DNA from: Sphingomonas sp. Y57
GTDB taxonomy: Bacteria > Pseudomonadota > Alphaproteobacteria > Sphingomonadales > Sphingomonadaceae
Length of the DNA stretch: 64,000 nt
Assembly (NCBI RefSeq): GCF_001015195.1
Contig: NZ_LDES01000056.1
Location: forward strand, 26,646-90,645
Direction of reading: 5' to 3'
The translations under genes were made by a program, and so were the position numbers. How positions within the stretch are numbered: position 1 is the stretch's first letter; each line of letters begins with the position of its first letter. This document shows positions 19,032 to 27,422 of the stretch, in pieces. The notes beneath the pieces were generated by a model. The model did no database searches. It had not been told where the DNA came from and saw only the letters and a program-made list of their open reading frames with translations.

Positions 19032-19923
19032 GCCGGCTACCGTCCCCAATGGTGAGCACACCCGACACACGCAGGCCGGCGACCGCGGGATCCACCGACA
19101 CGGCGCGTCCGGCATAGCGCGACAGGTCGACCGCCACCAGAGCGAGCGGCGCATTGTCGTAGACCAGCCGGCCATCACGCCAGCTTGCCACGTCGCCGGC
19201 ATCCTGACGGCGGATCGTCGCCTCCCCGCCCCGGCCGGCGATATCGACGCGCTGGCCGCCGCTTAGCAACAGCCCCTCCCGGCCCGGCTCGGCGATCGTC
19301 ACCTGGCCGTCGGCGACGGCGACCGCGAGATGATCGGGCGTGCGGACCAGGTCGAAACGGGTGCCGATGTCGCGCACCTCATATTCGCCCGCGCGAATGA
19401 CCATGGCACGGCCGGGTTCGTGGCGAATGTCGAAATAGGCGCTACCGCCGCGCATATCGACCTCGGGCGTATCGCCGTCGCGCAGCGCAAGCTCGCTGTT
19501 GCGGTCGATGACGATGCGGCTGCCGCCGCGCAGGCCGATCGAGCGGGTCTCGCCGGGGCCGGTGCGATAGACGACCGCCGCCGCGGTCGAAGGCAAGCGG
19601 AGCTGGGGCATGGCCAGGATCGCCAGGCCGGCCGCCGCCACGAGCCCGCCTCCGGCCCACCAGCGCCGCCTGTGGCTTCCGGGCGGAGTATCTGTCCTTT
19701 CGATAGCGGCGACATCGTTGGCCGGTTGTGCCGCACGGATCGCCTCGCGGCCGGCAACGATCTCGTCATCGAGCAACGCGACGCCGTCATAGGTGGCACG
19801 GTGCGCGGGATCGGCGTCGAGCCAGGCCGCGAAGCCCTCCCAATCCATCGCGTCCGAATCGATCCGCACGTGCCATTCGGCCGCCTTTTCGCGAATCTGT
19901 CCCTGTCTTTCTTCAGGGGTCAT
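18952..19923 (-). CDS. fecR: FecR-type anti-sigma factor / sigma regulator
   Basis: The 323-aa inner-membrane protein carries an N-terminal DUF4880 segment (REKAAEWHVRIDSDAMDWEGFAAWLDADPAHRATYDG) that binds the sigma factor. One membrane helix (WWAGGGLVAAAGLAILAM) follows, then a periplasmic FecR domain (VYRTGPGETRSIGLRGGSRIVIDRNSEL; GTRFDL). ATG at 19923 is set by a perfect GGAGG at the right distance. It transmits occupancy of the TonB receptor to FecI. It lies 82 nt after fecI and its end overlaps the receptor gene. Confidence 0.93.
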   Translation of the reverse strand: MTPEERQGQIREKAAEWHVRIDSDAMDWEGFAAWLDADPAHRATYDGVALLDDEIVAGREAIRAAQPANDVAAIERTDTPPGSHRRRWWAGGGLVAAAGLAILAMPQLRLPSTAAAVVYRTGPGETRSIGLRGGSRIVIDRNSELALRDGDTPEVDMRGGSAYFDIRHEPGRAMVIRAGEYEVRDIGTRFDLVRTPDHLAVAVADGQVTIAEPGREGLLLSGGQRVDIAGRGGEATIRRQDAGDVASWRDGRLVYDNAPLALVAVDLSRYAGRAVSVDPAVAGLRVSGVLTIGDGSRLVGQIEALLPVKATVEDHRIRLVGTL

Positions 19924-20005
19924 GCCGACCTCCGAACCATCGCGCCGCCCTCTTTCCGATAAGACGCCGCCGAACGGCCTCCACCCCAGCTCGTCCTTCT
20001 TCCGG

Positions 20006-20542
20006 TCATTCGAGCGCCTCCCGCAAATGGCGCAGAGCGACGGCGATGTGCTTCTCCACGGCGCTGCGGCTGATCCCCAGCTCAGCCGCGATCTCGGCAT
20101 GGCCGAGGCCGTCGAGCTTGTGCCGGCGGAACACGCGCGCGGCGCCCGGTGGCAGCTTGTCGATAGCCGCGGCCAGCGCGCGAATGCGTTCCTGTCCTTC
20201 GACCACCGCGAAAGGCGACGGCGCCTCGTCGACGGCTTCGTCGCCGGAAGTGGAAATCGTCGCGTCGGCCCAGCCCTGCTCGCGCAGCGCGCGCCGCCGC
20301 CGCTCGCGCAGGCGGTCGAGTACGATGTGCATGCCGATGCGGTGGAGATAGGCGAGCGGATGGGCGATCGGCGCCCCGCCCGCGCGGGTGATGTGCAGCC
20401 AGATCTCCTGGACGACGTCCTCCGCCTCGGCCGGGTCGCCGGTACGGCTGGTGAAGAAGCGGATCAGCTGCGGCCGATATTCGGCCAGCACCGCCGTCAA
20501 TCCCGCCGATGTCTCAATATCCCGAGCGACCACCGCCTCCAC
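20006..20542 (-). CDS. fecI: ECF sigma factor, FecI type
   Basis: The product has sigma region 2 (LAEYRPQLIRFFTSRTGDPAEAEDVVQEIWLHI) and region 4 (LPPGAARVFRRHKLDGLGHAEIAAELGISRSAVEKHI), the FecI group of extracytoplasmic-function factors. It should direct RNA polymerase to the receptor gene when FecR is signalled. The start is uncertain: GTG 20542 (178 aa), GTG 20533 and TTG 20500 are all possible, while ATGs at 20641 and 20668 would add residues not typical of the family. A 29-codon ORF with a strong ribosome binding site (20603 to 20514) overlaps the 5' part. Confidence 0.9.
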   Translation of the reverse strand: MEAVVARDIETSAGLTAVLAEYRPQLIRFFTSRTGDPAEAEDVVQEIWLHITRAGGAPIAHPLAYLHRIGMHIVLDRLRERRRRALREQGWADATISTSGDEAVDEAPSPFAVVEGQERIRALAAAIDKLPPGAARVFRRHKLDGLGHAEIAAELGISRSAVEKHIAVALRHLREALE

Positions 20543-20603
20543 GACCCGATGGTCCCATATTGCGCCGGGCCGTCCGGAAAGTCGCGTGGAAATCGAAGGA
20601 CAT
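20514..20603 (-). CDS. Possible 29-aa leader ORF overlapping fecI
   Basis: ATG at 20603 follows GGAGGTGAGGCC, the best ribosome binding site in this region, and the frame stops with TGA at 20514-20516, inside the 5' end of fecI in another frame. The peptide begins MSFDFHATFRTARRN and is Gly/Arg rich. fecI lacks a good start signal of its own, so re-initiation after this stop (for example at TTG 20500) is possible. It may equally be chance. Confidence 0.3.
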   Translation of the reverse strand: MSFDFHATFRTARRNMGPSGRGGGGRSGY

Positions 20604-20682
20604 GGCCTCACCTCCGCGATCAGCGACGCAACTCCTGCCATCAGCTTTCGTTGTTCCGGCAGGACCAACCGAGGAGAGCATC

Positions 20683-21162
20683 ATGACGGACATCGCAACG
20701 CTGAAGAGGAAGCTGTGGGAAAAGCTTGGCGAGAGCCCCTTCCTCATGATGGGACTCACCTCGACGCATGAACATTCCCAACCGCTGACGGCGATGCTCG
20801 ACAAGGATCAGGTCGATCGCATCTATTTCTTCATCGGTCGTGACAACCGGCTTGCCCGGGGCGGGGCGGCAATGGCCCAGTTCGTCTCGAAGGGACATGA
20901 CTATTTCGCGTGCCTGTCTGGCCATGCGACCGTCGACAATGATCGGGCGATGATCGACAAGCTCTGGTCGAAGCCGGTCGAAAGCTGGTTCCCCGGCGGC
21001 AAGGACGATCCCAATCTCGCCCTGCTGCGCTTCGACATCGACGAAGCGGAACTGTGGGAAGCGGACATGTCCCTGGTCGGCAAGGTCAAGATGCTGTTCG
21101 GCGGCAGGATAAAGGCCAGCGATGAAGGCGGGCATGCCGTGGTGCAAAGCACCGCAGCTTGA
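20683..21162 (+). CDS. Pyridoxamine 5'-phosphate oxidase-like protein (general stress protein 26 family)
   Basis: The 159-aa protein starts MTDIATLKRKLWEKLGESP after GAGGAGAGC. The family core is visible: FLMMGLTSTHEHSQPLTAML, IYFFIGRDNRLARG, YFACLSGHATVDNDRAMIDKLW, then KPVESWFPGGKDDPNLALLRFDIDEAELWE. These split-barrel flavin-binding proteins (Bacillus YdaG type) are linked to stress and probably bind FMN or F420-like cofactors; no reaction is assigned. The gene is divergent from fecI. Confidence 0.88.
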   Translation: MTDIATLKRKLWEKLGESPFLMMGLTSTHEHSQPLTAMLDKDQVDRIYFFIGRDNRLARGGAAMAQFVSKGHDYFACLSGHATVDNDRAMIDKLWSKPVESWFPGGKDDPNLALLRFDIDEAELWEADMSLVGKVKMLFGGRIKASDEGGHAVVQSTAA

Positions 21163-21262
21163 CCCGCCTGAGCAACCGGCGGCCGGAGGGCCGCTTGCAG
21201 CAGTCGTTCTTTCTCCATAACGTTCCGCTGCGGGCGGCTCCCGTGCGTAAAGGAGTATCTTA

Positions 21263-21703
21263 ATGAAAAACAAGGCCATTCTTGCAGCAATGGCAGCGGC
21301 GCTGTTCATTCAGACGGCAGCTCCGGACAGCGCATCGGCGCAACGCCATGACCGTCACGACCGACATGACCAGCGCGACTGGCAGGATAAGCGCGATCGC
21401 TATGACCGGAACGACCGCCGCTGGCGCGGTGACCGGAACGACGGATGGGATCCCTCGCGGCACTATGACAACAAACGCTACCGGGAACGGCGGCTGAGCC
21501 GTAACGACCGCATCTACCGGGGCAGCGACGGCCGCTATTACTGCAAGCGCGACAACGGCACGACCGGCCTGGTGGTCGGCGCATTGGCGGGCGGCGTGCT
21601 CGGTAATGTCATCGGCGGCAATACCCTCGGCACCGTACTTGGCGCGGGCGGTGGCGCGCTGCTCGGCCGGCAGATCGATCGCGGCGACATAAAGTGCCGA
21701 TGA
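21263..21703 (+). CDS. Glycine-zipper 2TM domain envelope protein
   Basis: The 146-aa protein has a signal peptide (KNKAILAAMAAALFIQTAAPDSASA), then an Asp/Arg/His-rich linker (RHDRHDRHDQRDWQDKRDR) with strong charge repetition. A glycine-zipper 2TM domain follows (GLVVGALAGGVLGNVIGG, LGTVLGAGGGALLGRQID). Such proteins are envelope proteins related to the Rick_17kDa/RcnB-like group. ATG follows AAAGGAGTATCTTA. A strong terminator follows at 21737. Confidence 0.88.
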   Translation: MKNKAILAAMAAALFIQTAAPDSASAQRHDRHDRHDQRDWQDKRDRYDRNDRRWRGDRNDGWDPSRHYDNKRYRERRLSRNDRIYRGSDGRYYCKRDNGTTGLVVGALAGGVLGNVIGGNTLGTVLGAGGGALLGRQIDRGDIKCR

Positions 21704-21736
21704 GGCACGCGGACTGACGACGGTCGGTTCACGGAC

Positions 21737-21766
21737 AGGGCTCGGCATTGCCGGGCCCTTTTCATT
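21737..21766 (+). terminator. Rho-independent terminator
   Basis: A 10-bp stem (agggctcggc, 21737-21746; gccgggccct, 21750-21759, one G-U) with a 3-nt loop and the tail TTTTCATTT follows the glycine-zipper gene. It lies just before the convergent cobQ end. Confidence 0.8.
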
Positions 21767-23230
21767 TCATGTGGCGGTGCTCGCCAACGCCGCAAGCGCG
21801 TCGATGTCGAGGTGGCGTTCCATCTCCTCGGCGATGGCGTCGAGCGCAGCATCGACACTCGCGGCATAATCGCGCCCACCCCCGTTGACGCCGATCCGGG
21901 CAAGTAGCGCGCGGCGCAATCCGGCGTTCGCCAGCAGGCCGTGGACGTAGCTCCCCATGACGGTGCCGCCGGCATCGACCGCGCCGTCGGTTCGGCCGTC
22001 GTCAAACCGCGCGAAAGGCCGCCTCCGGTCCGGGCCCTCGGTCTCGCCGACATGCATCTCATAGCCGTCGAAGCGCGCATCGAGCGCCTGGCCCTGGACC
22101 TGGCGCAGCGTCTTGGCCGGCGACAGCCGGGTTTCGACGTCGAGCAGGCCGAGACCGTCGACCGCGCCCGAAGGGCCCTCGATCCCGTCGGGGTCGGCGA
22201 CGCGGCGCCCGAGCATCTGATAGCCACCGCACAGGCCAAGGATCGGCCGGCTGCGTCGATGGTGCGCGAGGATATCGATGTCCCACCCCTCGGCCCGCAG
22301 CGCGGCGAGGTCGGCGATCGTCGCCTTGGAACCCGGCAGCACGATCAGCGCCGCCTCCGCCGGAATCGGCCGGCCGGGCGGGATCATCACCAGCTCGATC
22401 CCAGGCTCGAGCTTCAGCGGATCGAGATCGTCGAAATTGGAAATGCGTGGCAGGATCGGACAGGCGACCAGCGATCGGCCTTCCTCCCTATGGGCATCCC
22501 GTTCAAGGACCACCGCGTCCTCGCTTGGCAGGCGCGCGGTTGCGGTCAGCCAGGGCACGACCCCGAAGCCGCGCCAGCCCGACAGCGCCTCGATCTGGCG
22601 GTATCCGTCCTCGAACAGCGCCGGATCGCCGCGGAACTTGTTGATCAGGAAGCCGCGGACCATCGCAGCGTCGGCCGGGTCGAGCACGGCGCGGGTACCG
22701 ACGACCGCCGCGATGACGCCGCCACGGTCGATGTCGCCGACCAGCACGACCGGCACGCCGGCCGCGCGCGCGAAGCCCATATTGGCGATGTCGCCGGCGC
22801 GCAGGTTGATCTCGGCCGGGGAGCCCGCGCCTTCGACGACGACGATGTCGCACTGGTCGCGCAGCCGCCGGTAGCTCGCCAGCACCTCGTCGAGCAGCGG
22901 ACGGCGCCCCTCGCGGAAATCGGCGCTTCCCAGAGTGCCGCGCACCCGCCCATGGACGACGAGCTGCGAGGTGCGATCGGCCTGCGGCTTGAGCAGCACC
23001 GGGTTCATGTCGCTGTGCGGTTCGACCCGGCAGGCGATCGCCTGCAGCGCCTGCGCCCGGCCGATCTCACCGCCGTCGACCGTGACGGCGGCGTTGTTCG
23101 ACATGTTCTGCGGCTTGAACGGACGCACCGCCAGCCCCCGCCGGACAAAGGCCCGGCACAGGCCCGCGACCAGCACCGACTTGCCGACGTCGGACCCGGT
23201 GCCCTGCAGCATCACCGCGCTCATCCGCAC
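21767..23230 (-). CDS. cobQ: Cobyric acid synthase CobQ
   Basis: CobQ amidates four side chains of adenosyl-cobyrinic acid a,c-diamide using glutamine and ATP in B12 synthesis. The 487-aa protein has the N-terminal dethiobiotin-synthase-like ATPase part ([35 protein letters not shown]) and a C-terminal class I-like glutamine amidotransferase part with the nucleophile Cys in [11 protein letters not shown] and the His in GSYVHGLL. Length is normal. It is not next to other cob genes here, and no cobalamin riboswitch is apparent upstream. It ends directly at the left boundary of the tRNA-Glu island. Confidence 0.95.
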   Translation of the reverse strand: MRMSAVMLQGTGSDVGKSVLVAGLCRAFVRRGLAVRPFKPQNMSNNAAVTVDGGEIGRAQALQAIACRVEPHSDMNPVLLKPQADRTSQLVVHGRVRGTLGSADFREGRRPLLDEVLASYRRLRDQCDIVVVEGAGSPAEINLRAGDIANMGFARAAGVPVVLVGDIDRGGVIAAVVGTRAVLDPADAAMVRGFLINKFRGDPALFEDGYRQIEALSGWRGFGVVPWLTATARLPSEDAVVLERDAHREEGRSLVACPILPRISNFDDLDPLKLEPGIELVMIPPGRPIPAEAALIVLPGSKATIADLAALRAEGWDIDILAHHRRSRPILGLCGGYQMLGRRVADPDGIEGPSGAVDGLGLLDVETRLSPAKTLRQVQGQALDARFDGYEMHVGETEGPDRRRPFARFDDGRTDGAVDAGGTVMGSYVHGLLANAGLRRALLARIGVNGGGRDYAASVDAALDAIAEEMERHLDIDALAALASTAT

Positions 23231-23320
23231 CCTCCCGCGATCCGTTGGGGAAATCAGGTCCGTTCTAGGGAAGGGAGGACCGTCCGGTCCATCTCGGCAA
23301 AAAAGCCAGGTAAATCAACG

Positions 23321-23339
23321 ATGGTGACCCCAACGGGAC
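23321..23339. repeat. Left attachment site (attL), 19-bp direct repeat
   Basis: ATGGTGACCCCAACGGGAC is identical to 36933-36951, which covers the CCA, acceptor strand and part of the T arm of tRNA-Glu. The next base differs, so the repeat ends there. Confidence 0.88.
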
Positions 23340-23411
23340 CGGTTTTTTAGTGTAATTTAAGTTGTTGAATTAGCGGTACTAATTGACTTCACTGACTTTT
23401 TCCTAAAATAA

Positions 23412-23433
23412 GTGTGTAACTTTGGTGTGTAAC
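23412..23433 (+). repeat. Paired direct repeats next to attL (possible integrase arm sites)
   Basis: GTGTGTAAC occurs twice, at 23412-23420 and 23425-23433, with start-to-start spacing 13. A related pair with the same 13-bp spacing lies near the right end (36870-36892). The position fits arm-type binding sites of a tyrosine integrase or its excisionase. Confidence 0.5.
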
Positions 23434-23456
23434 AAATCTACGAAATTGGACCTCGG

Positions 23457-25175
23457 ATGGCGAGCAAAATCCGGTACGTCTCGAAACGCAATGGCGTGTA
23501 CCAATATATCCGCCGGGTGCCCGACAGCGTTGTCAACAAGCCCGTCCGCTTCGAAGCCTTTTTCAAATCGCAAGCCGTGTTCCGTCGGTCCCTCCGAACC
23601 AAGGATCAATTAGTAGCCTACGAGGCAGCCAAGATCGTCCACGAAGAATTCGAACTGCTGCTGGCCCAAGCGTTGGGGCGGCTATCGCCGACACCGGCCG
23701 AGCCCAAGGTCGCCCCTAAAAAGGTCACCCAGGCCGATCTCGACATCATCGCCGAACAGGCAAAGGAATCTGTAATCAAGCCCTTTCGACAAGCATATTT
23801 GCGGGCTGATGCCGATCCCCTGGCAGCGGTAGAACTGGAACGGCTCTATTACGAAATTGAAGTGGATGCCGAGGAGATCAAGGCTGCTTCGCAACCCGGC
23901 TCGGACAGCACCATATTTGGCGAGACGCTCAAGCAGCACGCTGATTGGGTGGTCAAGCATCATCATTTTAACGCCCCGCCCGGATCGGAGGAATTTGGTC
24001 TGATTATCGCCGCGATCCGTTCGGGAAAGGCTCAGGGTTATGCCTATGTCGACGAACTTCGCGACGGGAAGATAGCACCCACCATTCCTACCCCCGCCTC
24101 CATCGCGAAAGCAGCAACGGGCCTCACCCTTCGCGAAGTTGTCGAGCGCTATAAAAAATTCAAAGGCTTCGATAAAAAGCCCGCTTCTGAAATCGATCTA
24201 TCGTTGAAAATCTTTGAGTCCGTGGTGGGGAATAAGTCGCTTACCGCGCTGACCAAATCGGATTTTCACAAATATGTCGAGCACTTGGCTGACAGCACCG
24301 TTGGAGGGAAGACGGCTGGCAGCATCAAGCGGGCTGTCTCCGCCCAGACCGTTAAAAAGCGGCTGGGCATTCTCTGCACGGTTATCAATTTTGCGATCAG
24401 TCGAGACTGGTTTGACGGGCGCAATCCGGCGGCGGGAATCAATATCGATGCGTTCGTCAAGAAGCCCGATAAAGCCATCATGCCCGACAAAAGGCCGTTC
24501 AAAATTACCGAGTTGAATGCCCTGCTCAAGCATCCTTGGTTTACCGGCTGCAAATCCGCGTCAGAAACCCACTTGCCGGGATCACACAGGCTGAATGGCG
24601 CGGAATTTTGGGTGCCGATCGTTGCCCTGTTTTCTGGATGCCGCGCTTCCGAGCTTGGCGGCCTGAGGGTTGCGGAAGTCCATCTTGATGACAAGCATCC
24701 CCATTTCGCCATCCGAGCGAATGTTTATCGCGGGATCAAGAATTCCGAAGCCCGCGATGTCCCGATCCTCGACGTGCTGGTGAAGCTAGGCTTCAAGGAA
24801 TATTACGAGCGCATCAAAAAGACAGGTGCTGATCGGCTGTTCCCCGATTGGGAAAAAGGAGCCGGAGATAGTTCCGGCTGGGGTAATTCCAAACTGGTCC
24901 GCGCTATCAATCGTACCGTAATCCCGGCGGCGTTGAAGGCCACTTTAGCCCCTGGCGCCCGAACGGAGGTGACCTTTCACAATTTCCGGAGCGCCTTCAA
25001 AACGATGCTGGTTAGCTCGGAAAAATCCCTTCATCCGAACATCATCAACGAGGTGGTGGGTCACGCCAAAGGCGAGATGGACGCCCGATATGTTGGCAAG
25101 GTGCCCATCGAGGTGACCTACGAGGCGGTGAAGGACTGCACCTACAAGGGTATCATTTTGCCGAAAGCACCATAG
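23457..25175 (+). CDS. Tyrosine-type site-specific integrase of the tRNA-Glu island
   Basis: The 572-aa integrase has an N-terminal DUF6538-like part (IRYVSKRNGVYQYIRRVPDSV), a core-binding SAM-like domain around residues 215-310 and a catalytic domain with Arg in GCRASELGGLRV, His-x-x-Arg in TFHNFRSAF, His in VVGHAKGEM and the nucleophile Tyr in ARYVG. It should recombine attP with the tRNA-Glu 3' end. ATG 23457 follows TTGGACCTCGG. It lies at the end of the island far from the tRNA gene, which is less usual than a tRNA-proximal position. Confidence 0.93.
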   Translation: MASKIRYVSKRNGVYQYIRRVPDSVVNKPVRFEAFFKSQAVFRRSLRTKDQLVAYEAAKIVHEEFELLLAQALGRLSPTPAEPKVAPKKVTQADLDIIAEQAKESVIKPFRQAYLRADADPLAAVELERLYYEIEVDAEEIKAASQPGSDSTIFGETLKQHADWVVKHHHFNAPPGSEEFGLIIAAIRSGKAQGYAYVDELRDGKIAPTIPTPASIAKAATGLTLREVVERYKKFKGFDKKPASEIDLSLKIFESVVGNKSLTALTKSDFHKYVEHLADSTVGGKTAGSIKRAVSAQTVKKRLGILCTVINFAISRDWFDGRNPAAGINIDAFVKKPDKAIMPDKRPFKITELNALLKHPWFTGCKSASETHLPGSHRLNGAEFWVPIVALFSGCRASELGGLRVAEVHLDDKHPHFAIRANVYRGIKNSEARDVPILDVLVKLGFKEYYERIKKTGADRLFPDWEKGAGDSSGWGNSKLVRAINRTVIPAALKATLAPGARTEVTFHNFRSAFKTMLVSSEKSLHPNIINEVVGHAKGEMDARYVGKVPIEVTYEAVKDCTYKGIILPKAP

Positions 25176-25215
25176 CGCCCCTTGCGCCCGAATTCAGAAT
25201 GCGCAAATTGGTCCC

Positions 25216-25380
25216 GTGCCCGTGAGAGCGGGCATGGGGCGTCGTAACCCCACGTCACAAGGTCCGGTCGAGTTTCTTGGCCGGGCGGCTGTCGCGCATG
25301 TCCAAGGCTCTGCCCAAAGGCGGCAGCGCCTTGTCCTTGTGCAAGGTTACGAACGCCCGGCTTTAGGCCGGGTAGCCCCT
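25216..25380 (+). other. Structured non-coding stretch, possible IS200/IS605-end or omega-RNA-like relic
   Basis: The segment between the integrase and the next gene is GC-rich and ends in a perfect 6-bp hairpin (cccggc-tttag-gccggg, 25356-25372) after ACGAACG and before TAGCCCCTAGG. This looks like the right ends of IS200/IS605-type elements, where the TnpB-associated guide RNA also ends. No tnpA or tnpB is present. The assignment rests on appearance only. Confidence 0.25.
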
Positions 25381-25404
25381 AGGTTAATCAGTAGGGGCGG
25401 TATC

Positions 25405-25842
25405 ATGATGAAATTAACATTGCTGGTCGCTAGTGCACTGTTTACGGCATCTGCCGTATCGGCGGGCCCAATAAAGCGAGTCATCAGCGTCGGGGAGCTT
25501 GGCCCTCAGCCGCGCGACATTCTGGCGGGCGTAAAAGCCATCGGGCAAACCTATCTCAAAGACCCCGACAGCGCACAATATGAGATAGGCAGCGTTCTTC
25601 CAGGCTACTGCAAAAAGGGCCTATTTCAGGGAAAAGGAGTGGCTTGGCAGGGGTGGGCGGTAAACGTCTTAATCAACGCCAAGAATTCTTATGGCGGTTA
25701 TACTGGCTTTGAGCCACACACCGTATTATTCGTGGGCGATATCGCAACTCAGATTATCGAAGGATATGACTTCGGCGCGTTTGGACCCTCCAAGGGTTTT
25801 CTAGGCGGCGGCGCTGGCGTCTGCCAATTCATCAAGAATTAA
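25405..25842 (+). CDS. Exported hypothetical protein, 145 aa
   Basis: ATG 25405 follows GTAGGGGCGG. A signal peptide (MKLTLLVASALFTASAVSA) precedes a soluble domain with LGPQPRDILAGVKAIGQTYLKDPDSAQYEIGSV and two Cys residues (PGYCKKG, GVCQF) that could form a disulfide. The DPDSAQY segment recalls small periplasmic or lipoprotein domains in which 'L.DP.S...' is conserved, but no family is recognised with confidence. It is island cargo, lower in GC than the core. It is followed by a separate beta-barrel gene on the same strand. Confidence 0.7.
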   Translation: MMKLTLLVASALFTASAVSAGPIKRVISVGELGPQPRDILAGVKAIGQTYLKDPDSAQYEIGSVLPGYCKKGLFQGKGVAWQGWAVNVLINAKNSYGGYTGFEPHTVLFVGDIATQIIEGYDFGAFGPSKGFLGGGAGVCQFIKN

Positions 25843-25931
25843 ATACATGACAAACCGATTTTAAAGCCTTTTTCAATTCATGACTTCAGAATGAGTCAGC
25901 GTCTCTGACCTTGAATATCAATGGGGGAATT

Positions 25932-26453
25932 ATGACCAACGCTCATCTCAAAAAATCTATCATCAGTGTTTTCGTTGGCAGCTTTACCCTTGGAGTGGCA
26001 TCGCCTGCGCTTGCTGAAGGATTAACCGGCGCCAATGTCGAGGTTCGGCTGGGCTATGAGCGCCTGGACGAGATAGGGAATCCAGATGGCGTTACCTACG
26101 GTTTTAGGGCGGGGTATCAGGCGCCCTTAAGCAAGGACATCGTTATCGGCTTCGATGTTGGCTTGGATTCCTCGACAACAGAATATTTCGGCCTTTCCAA
26201 GAGCCATGACCTTTCCGCGATGCTCAAGATCGGCCCAAGGATCGGTGAAAATAGCCTGATCTATGTTACCGGCGGATATTCGAGGATGAAGGTCAAGAAC
26301 TTCGGCAGCCTGAATGGCTGGCGGGCTGGCGTCGGCTGGCAGCAGGCTATCTCCAAAAGCTTCTATATTGGCTTTGAAGGAAACTATACCCGATATAATG
26401 AGTTCAATATCGATGATAATATGGTCACGTTGCTCGCGGGGTTAAGGCTTTAG
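25932..26453 (+). CDS. Outer-membrane beta-barrel protein (OmpA/OmpW-like, 8-strand)
   Basis: The 173-aa protein has a signal peptide (SIISVFVGSFTLGVASPALAE) followed by about eight amphipathic strands with the alternating pattern of a small porin-like barrel (NVEVRLGYERLDEIG, YGFRAGYQAPLS, VIGFDVGLDSST, LIYVTGGYSRMKV, WRAGVGWQQAI, FYIGFEGNYTRY, TLLAGLRL). It ends on a hydrophobic residue. ATG 25932 follows GGGGGAATT. No ligand or function can be deduced. A conserved structured element lies right after the stop (26499-26585). Confidence 0.8.
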   Translation: MTNAHLKKSIISVFVGSFTLGVASPALAEGLTGANVEVRLGYERLDEIGNPDGVTYGFRAGYQAPLSKDIVIGFDVGLDSSTTEYFGLSKSHDLSAMLKIGPRIGENSLIYVTGGYSRMKVKNFGSLNGWRAGVGWQQAISKSFYIGFEGNYTRYNEFNIDDNMVTLLAGLRL

Positions 26454-26498
26454 CCGCGCGACACGCGGCAAGCCGCAGACCTATTGGCAAATACGCCA

Positions 26499-26585
26499 TA
26501 AATGGCATTTGTAGGCCCGTACAGCGCAAGAAATCTAATCGATGTGATAGACAGCCATTTTTCCATAGATGCTCTGTACGGGGCT
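26499..26585 (+). ncRNA. Structured 3' element, copy A
   Basis: A small hairpin (gccataaatggc) is followed by an outer stem, gcccgtacag with ctgtacgggg, which closes a ~50-nt interior containing GACAGCCAT. The same order of parts, with matching primary sequence blocks (TAGGCCCGTA, GACAGCCAT, GATGCTCTG, CGGG), is seen at 36644-36744 behind the MucR gene. It lies 46 nt after the beta-barrel stop on the same strand. It may be a 3'UTR element, complex terminator or small RNA. Confidence 0.5.
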
Positions 26586-26632
26586 TAAATCGCAAAATAG
26601 GATGCGCGACACTGAAAGGCTCTTGCCCTAGC

Positions 26633-26827
26633 TTATTTTGCCAATCTGCGACGACGGGTGCCAATAACGTGCGGCTTGCCTTGCTGCTCCTCGGCAAGCG
26701 CCCGAGCATAGTGCAATGCGAATCGCCGATAGATATGGGCTAGTGCTGGATCGTCTGTCTTTTCCGCGCGCTCGGCACTTTCCAGGCGGCGCTGCTCAAA
26801 ATATTCGAGATGATCGGTGATGCTCAT
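26633..26827 (-). CDS. Small conserved protein, 64 aa (paralogue of 60852-61016)
   Basis: ATG 26827 follows GGAGCTTTCT. The product, beginning MSITDHLEYFEQRRLESAE, shares the block YFExRxxxSxERAExTxDPALAxIYRxFAxHYxRAL with the protein at 60852-61016 on the core chromosome. It is predicted all-helical, cytoplasmic and rich in Glu, Arg and Ala. It may be a helix-hairpin binding protein. The conserved pattern shows that it is a real protein family, but the function is unknown. A 12-bp palindrome lies upstream at 26893-26904. Confidence 0.75.
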   Translation of the reverse strand: MSITDHLEYFEQRRLESAERAEKTDDPALAHIYRRFALHYARALAEEQQGKPHVIGTRRRRLAK

Positions 26828-26892
26828 AGAAAGCTCCGTTTAAGCGGCAGCTTTCCCGTTGCTGTCAGTCAGTGCCGTGCTTTGGCGAGGTA

Positions 26893-26904
26893 CACTGATC
26901 AGTG
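26893..26904. promoter_or_regulatory. 12-bp perfect palindrome upstream of a small gene
   Basis: CACTGATCAGTG lies 66 nt upstream of the 64-aa gene on the minus strand. It is a candidate operator; no regulator can be named. Confidence 0.3.
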
Positions 26905-27009
26905 GAGTGGGCTAGACCCACGCAAAAGGCGACTAACATAGATCAGTTTCGGCTAGGGAATTCTCCTTACCTGGAGCGAAACGAGTAAAGTCGCTCGCGC
27001 TGCCTATTC

Positions 27010-27417
27010 CTACCCCCTCTTGATCCGTCGCTCGGGCATCGGCCGTCCATCGTCAAGTTGGACCTGTACCTCAGTCCAAAAGTCATGGACGGCTTGCCCG
27101 CGATGAGGATGGCTAAGGCATTCTCCTATCCGGGCCGTATCATTGAACCCTAGCCCGTGGATGATGCAGCTTATCGCCCGGCCCAGGTTGCAATGGCGCA
27201 TATAGCGGCCCCCATCGGTCGTTTTGGAATGGTCCTCCTGCATTGCGGTCCAGAAATATTCGAAGGCTTCGCGTCCTCCGTGGCTCTGGGAAAACAGATA
27301 GGCGAGGCAGAATCTAAGCGACCAACTCGGCCTAATAGGACCATCTCCACTTTCCCGGCGGACTTCCTGAAGGGCGGCAAGGGCCTTGAAAATCAAGTGC
27401 TCCCGAACAGTGATCAT
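27010..27417 (-). CDS. Hypothetical protein, 135 aa
   Basis: The soluble product begins MITVREHLIFKALAALQEV and carries RPSWSLRFCLAYLFSQS, EAFEYFWTAMQ and RYMRHCNLGRAISCIIHGLG. The high aromatic and Cys content suggests a folded helical protein. No family is recognised. The upstream gene stops 5 nt before this ATG and there is no ribosome binding site of its own (CCTCC instead of GGAGG), so translation is probably coupled. Similar short proteins are common cargo of sphingomonad islands (inference). Confidence 0.6.
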   Translation of the reverse strand: MITVREHLIFKALAALQEVRRESGDGPIRPSWSLRFCLAYLFSQSHGGREAFEYFWTAMQEDHSKTTDGGRYMRHCNLGRAISCIIHGLGFNDTARIGECLSHPHRGQAVHDFWTEVQVQLDDGRPMPERRIKRG

Positions 27418-27422
27418 GGAGG

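Noticed and set aside
25216..25404. Extended N-terminus of the exported island protein
   Set aside because: The frame is open to 25216, but the signal peptide at 25405 with its own ribosome binding site marks the real start.
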